Shown here: in pieces, positions 5,602 through 6,750 of the stretch | How the letters are laid out: each line of letters begins with the position of its first letter | How positions within the stretch are numbered: position 1 is the stretch's first letter | Assembly (NCBI GenBank): GCA_024636595.1 | Contig: JAGXGT010000137.1 | Location: forward strand, 1 to 6,750 | Reading direction: 5' to 3' | Length of the DNA stretch: 6,750 nt | From: Sphingomonadales bacterium | GTDB lineage: Bacteria; Pseudomonadota; Alphaproteobacteria; Sphingomonadales; Sphingomonadaceae | Notes under the pieces: generated by a model | What the model was told of the DNA's origin: nothing | What the model saw: only the letters and a program-made list of their open reading frames with translations | Database searches by the model: none | Translations under genes and position numbers: made by a program

Positions 5602-6750
5602 ATGCCCATCAATCTCCAAATGCCTGCGCTCTCCCCGACGATGGAAGAAGGAACGCTTGCGAAATGGCTGGTCAAGGAAGGCGACAGCGTGTCTTCCGGC
5701 GATTTGCTGGCCGAGATTGAGACCGACAAGGCGACGATGGAATTCGAGGCGATCGACGAAGGCGTGATTGCCAAGATCGTGGTCGCCGAAGGCACCGACA
5801 ATGTGAAAGTCGGGGCAGTCATCGCGATCATCGCTGAAGAAGGCGAAGATGCGGACGATATTGAAGCGCCTGCTGCGCCGAAAGCGAAAAAGGCTGCGGA
5901 GCCTGAGGCCAAGTCAGAAAAAGCAGAAGCAAAGGCTGGAAAATCAGAGGCCAAGACAGAAGAGCCTGATGCAAAGGCAGAAAAGTCTGAGCCCAAAGAA
6001 GAAACCGCTTCTGCATCCCCAACCTCTCCGCCCAAGGATTCATCGTCATCCCGCGAGGAACGCCTGAAGGTCAGTCCGCTGGCGCGGCGACTGGCGGAAC
6101 AGAAAGGCGTCGATCTGACGGCTTTATCGGGTTCCGGTCCAAACGGTCGTATTATCAAGGCGGATATTGACGCAGCGGAAGGCGGCACAGCGCCGGCCAA
6201 GAGCGAAGACTCTGCCCCCGCACCAAGTGCAACTCCGGCACCAAGCCCGGCACCGAAATCCGACGATTTCGATATTCCGCACACCGCCGAAAAACTGTCC
6301 GGGATGCGCAAGACCATTGCTCGCCGCCTGACCGAGGCCAAGCAGACCATCCCGCATTACCGGGTGAGCATTGATGTCAATATTGACAAGCTGCTGAAAC
6401 TGCGCGGCGAGCTCAATGCTTCACTGGAAGCGCGCGGCATCAAATTGTCGGTCAATGATCTGCTGATCAAGGCGCAGGCGGTGGCGCTGATGCAGGCACC
6501 GGACGCCAATGTCAGTTACACCGAAGAAAATATGATCCGCTACCAGCGCGCCGATATCGCGGTCGCGGTGAGTATCCCCGGCGGCCTGATCACGCCCATT
6601 ATCACGAGCGCCGATACCAAATCACTCAGCGCCATCGCCACCGAGATGAAAGACCTTGCCGAACGCGCCAAGGCCGGCAAGCTGAAGATGCACGAATATC
6701 AGGGCGGCACCGCCAGCCTCTCCAATATGGGCATGTTCGGTGTCACTACC
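5602..6750 (+). CDS. pdhC: Pyruvate dehydrogenase complex E2, dihydrolipoamide acetyltransferase, 3'-truncated by the window
   Basis: E2 is the cytoplasmic core of the pyruvate dehydrogenase complex. Its swinging lipoyl arm takes the acetyl group from E1 and passes it to CoA. The frame is open from ATG 5602 to the last base (383 codons, no stop). Domains: one lipoyl domain (about 1-78) with the lipoylated Lys in ETDKATMEFEA (K43); a long charged linker (about 84-153) with a 14-residue Lys/Glu repeat; the E1/E3-binding domain (about 154-192, VSPLARRLAEQKGVDL then GSGPNGRIIKADI); an Ala/Pro linker (about 194-222); and the acetyltransferase domain from about 226 (LSGMRKTIARRLTEAKQTIPHY). The window ends at SNMGMFGVTT, before the catalytic HxxxDG; judging from family length about 50-65 residues are missing. 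MPALSPTMEEGTLAKW and the catalytic-domain sequence point to PDH rather than 2-oxoglutarate dehydrogenase E2. No E1 genes lie upstream; in the relative Zymomonas the E2 gene sits apart from E1 and near lpd, so lpd may follow here. Confidence 0.95.
   Translation, partial: MPINLQMPALSPTMEEGTLAKWLVKEGDSVSSGDLLAEIETDKATMEFEAIDEGVIAKIVVAEGTDNVKVGAVIAIIAEEGEDADDIEAPAAPKAKKAAEPEAKSEKAEAKAGKSEAKTEEPDAKAEKSEPKEETASASPTSPPKDSSSSREERLKVSPLARRLAEQKGVDLTALSGSGPNGRIIKADIDAAEGGTAPAKSEDSAPAPSATPAPSPAPKSDDFDIPHTAEKLSGMRKTIARRLTEAKQTIPHYRVSIDVNIDKLLKLRGELNASLEARGIKLSVNDLLIKAQAVALMQAPDANVSYTEENMIRYQRADIAVAVSIPGGLITPIITSADTKSLSAIATEMKDLAERAKAGKLKMHEYQGGTASLSNMGMFGVTT
5905..6003 (+). repeat. 42-bp (14-residue) imperfect tandem repeat in the E2 linker
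   Basis: Units at 5905-5946 and 5947-5988 with a partial third at 5989-6003 encode EAKSEKAEAKAGKS, EAKTEEPDAKAEKS and EPKEE. At DNA level 5905-5919 and 5947-5961 match in 14 of 15 positions. The repeat is Lys/Glu-rich, unlike the Ala/Pro-rich linkers usual for E2, and lies in the flexible arm between the lipoyl and subunit-binding domains. Confidence 0.75.

Noticed and set aside
5583..6350. A 255-codon minus-strand open frame opposite pdhC
   Set aside because: Its Ser/Ala/Phe-rich low-complexity protein is the mirror of the Lys/Glu/Ala linker codons; the plus-strand E2 domains are unmistakable.

Overview
The window reads as a densely packed stretch of core chromosome from an alphaproteobacterium, most likely a member of the Sphingomonadales (Sphingopyxis/Sphingorhabdus/Erythrobacter-like). 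The reasons are the PhaR sequence, a short archaeal/eukaryal-type (type 3) prolyl-tRNA synthetase, an alphaproteobacterial-style UspA protein, a single-lipoyl-domain pyruvate dehydrogenase E2 beginning MPINLQMPALSPTM, and moderately GC-rich codon use. The placement is inferred from remembered family sequences, not from a search.

Layout. (1) Bases 1-4410 hold a tight plus-strand gene train: the 3' part of phaR (polyhydroxyalkanoate regulator, 5' end cut by the window edge), then proS after 33 bases, then rnr (RNase R), whose ATG overlaps the proS stop in a TAATG junction. This looks like one transcription unit joining a carbon-storage regulator to translation and RNA decay. (2) Bases 4411-4481 are a 71-base gap with small inverted repeats. 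(3) A CXXC peroxiredoxin-like gene follows on the plus strand at 4482-5018. Its tail overlaps by 9 bases the tail of a convergent universal stress protein gene on the minus strand (5010-5465). (4) A 136-base divergent intergenic region (5466-5601) separates usp from the plus-strand gene for pyruvate dehydrogenase E2 (pdhC). That gene starts at 5602, is open to the last base, and is truncated by the window before its catalytic HxxxDG motif.

The genes cover central metabolism (pdhC supplies acetyl-CoA; PhaR responds to its storage as polyhydroxybutyrate), protein synthesis (proS), RNA quality control (rnr) and stress or redox response (peroxiredoxin-like, usp). I see no mobile element, CRISPR array, tRNA or rRNA, and no clear sign of an undescribed system. 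The points worth a second look are lineage features and small structural oddities: an internal 24-codon repeat in PhaR, a partly lost zinc-ligand set in a type 3 ProS, the SD-less start and flanking hairpins of the peroxiredoxin-like gene, a non-canonical nucleotide-binding loop in the Usp, and a Lys/Glu-rich 14-residue repeat with AT-rich wobble positions in the E2 linker.
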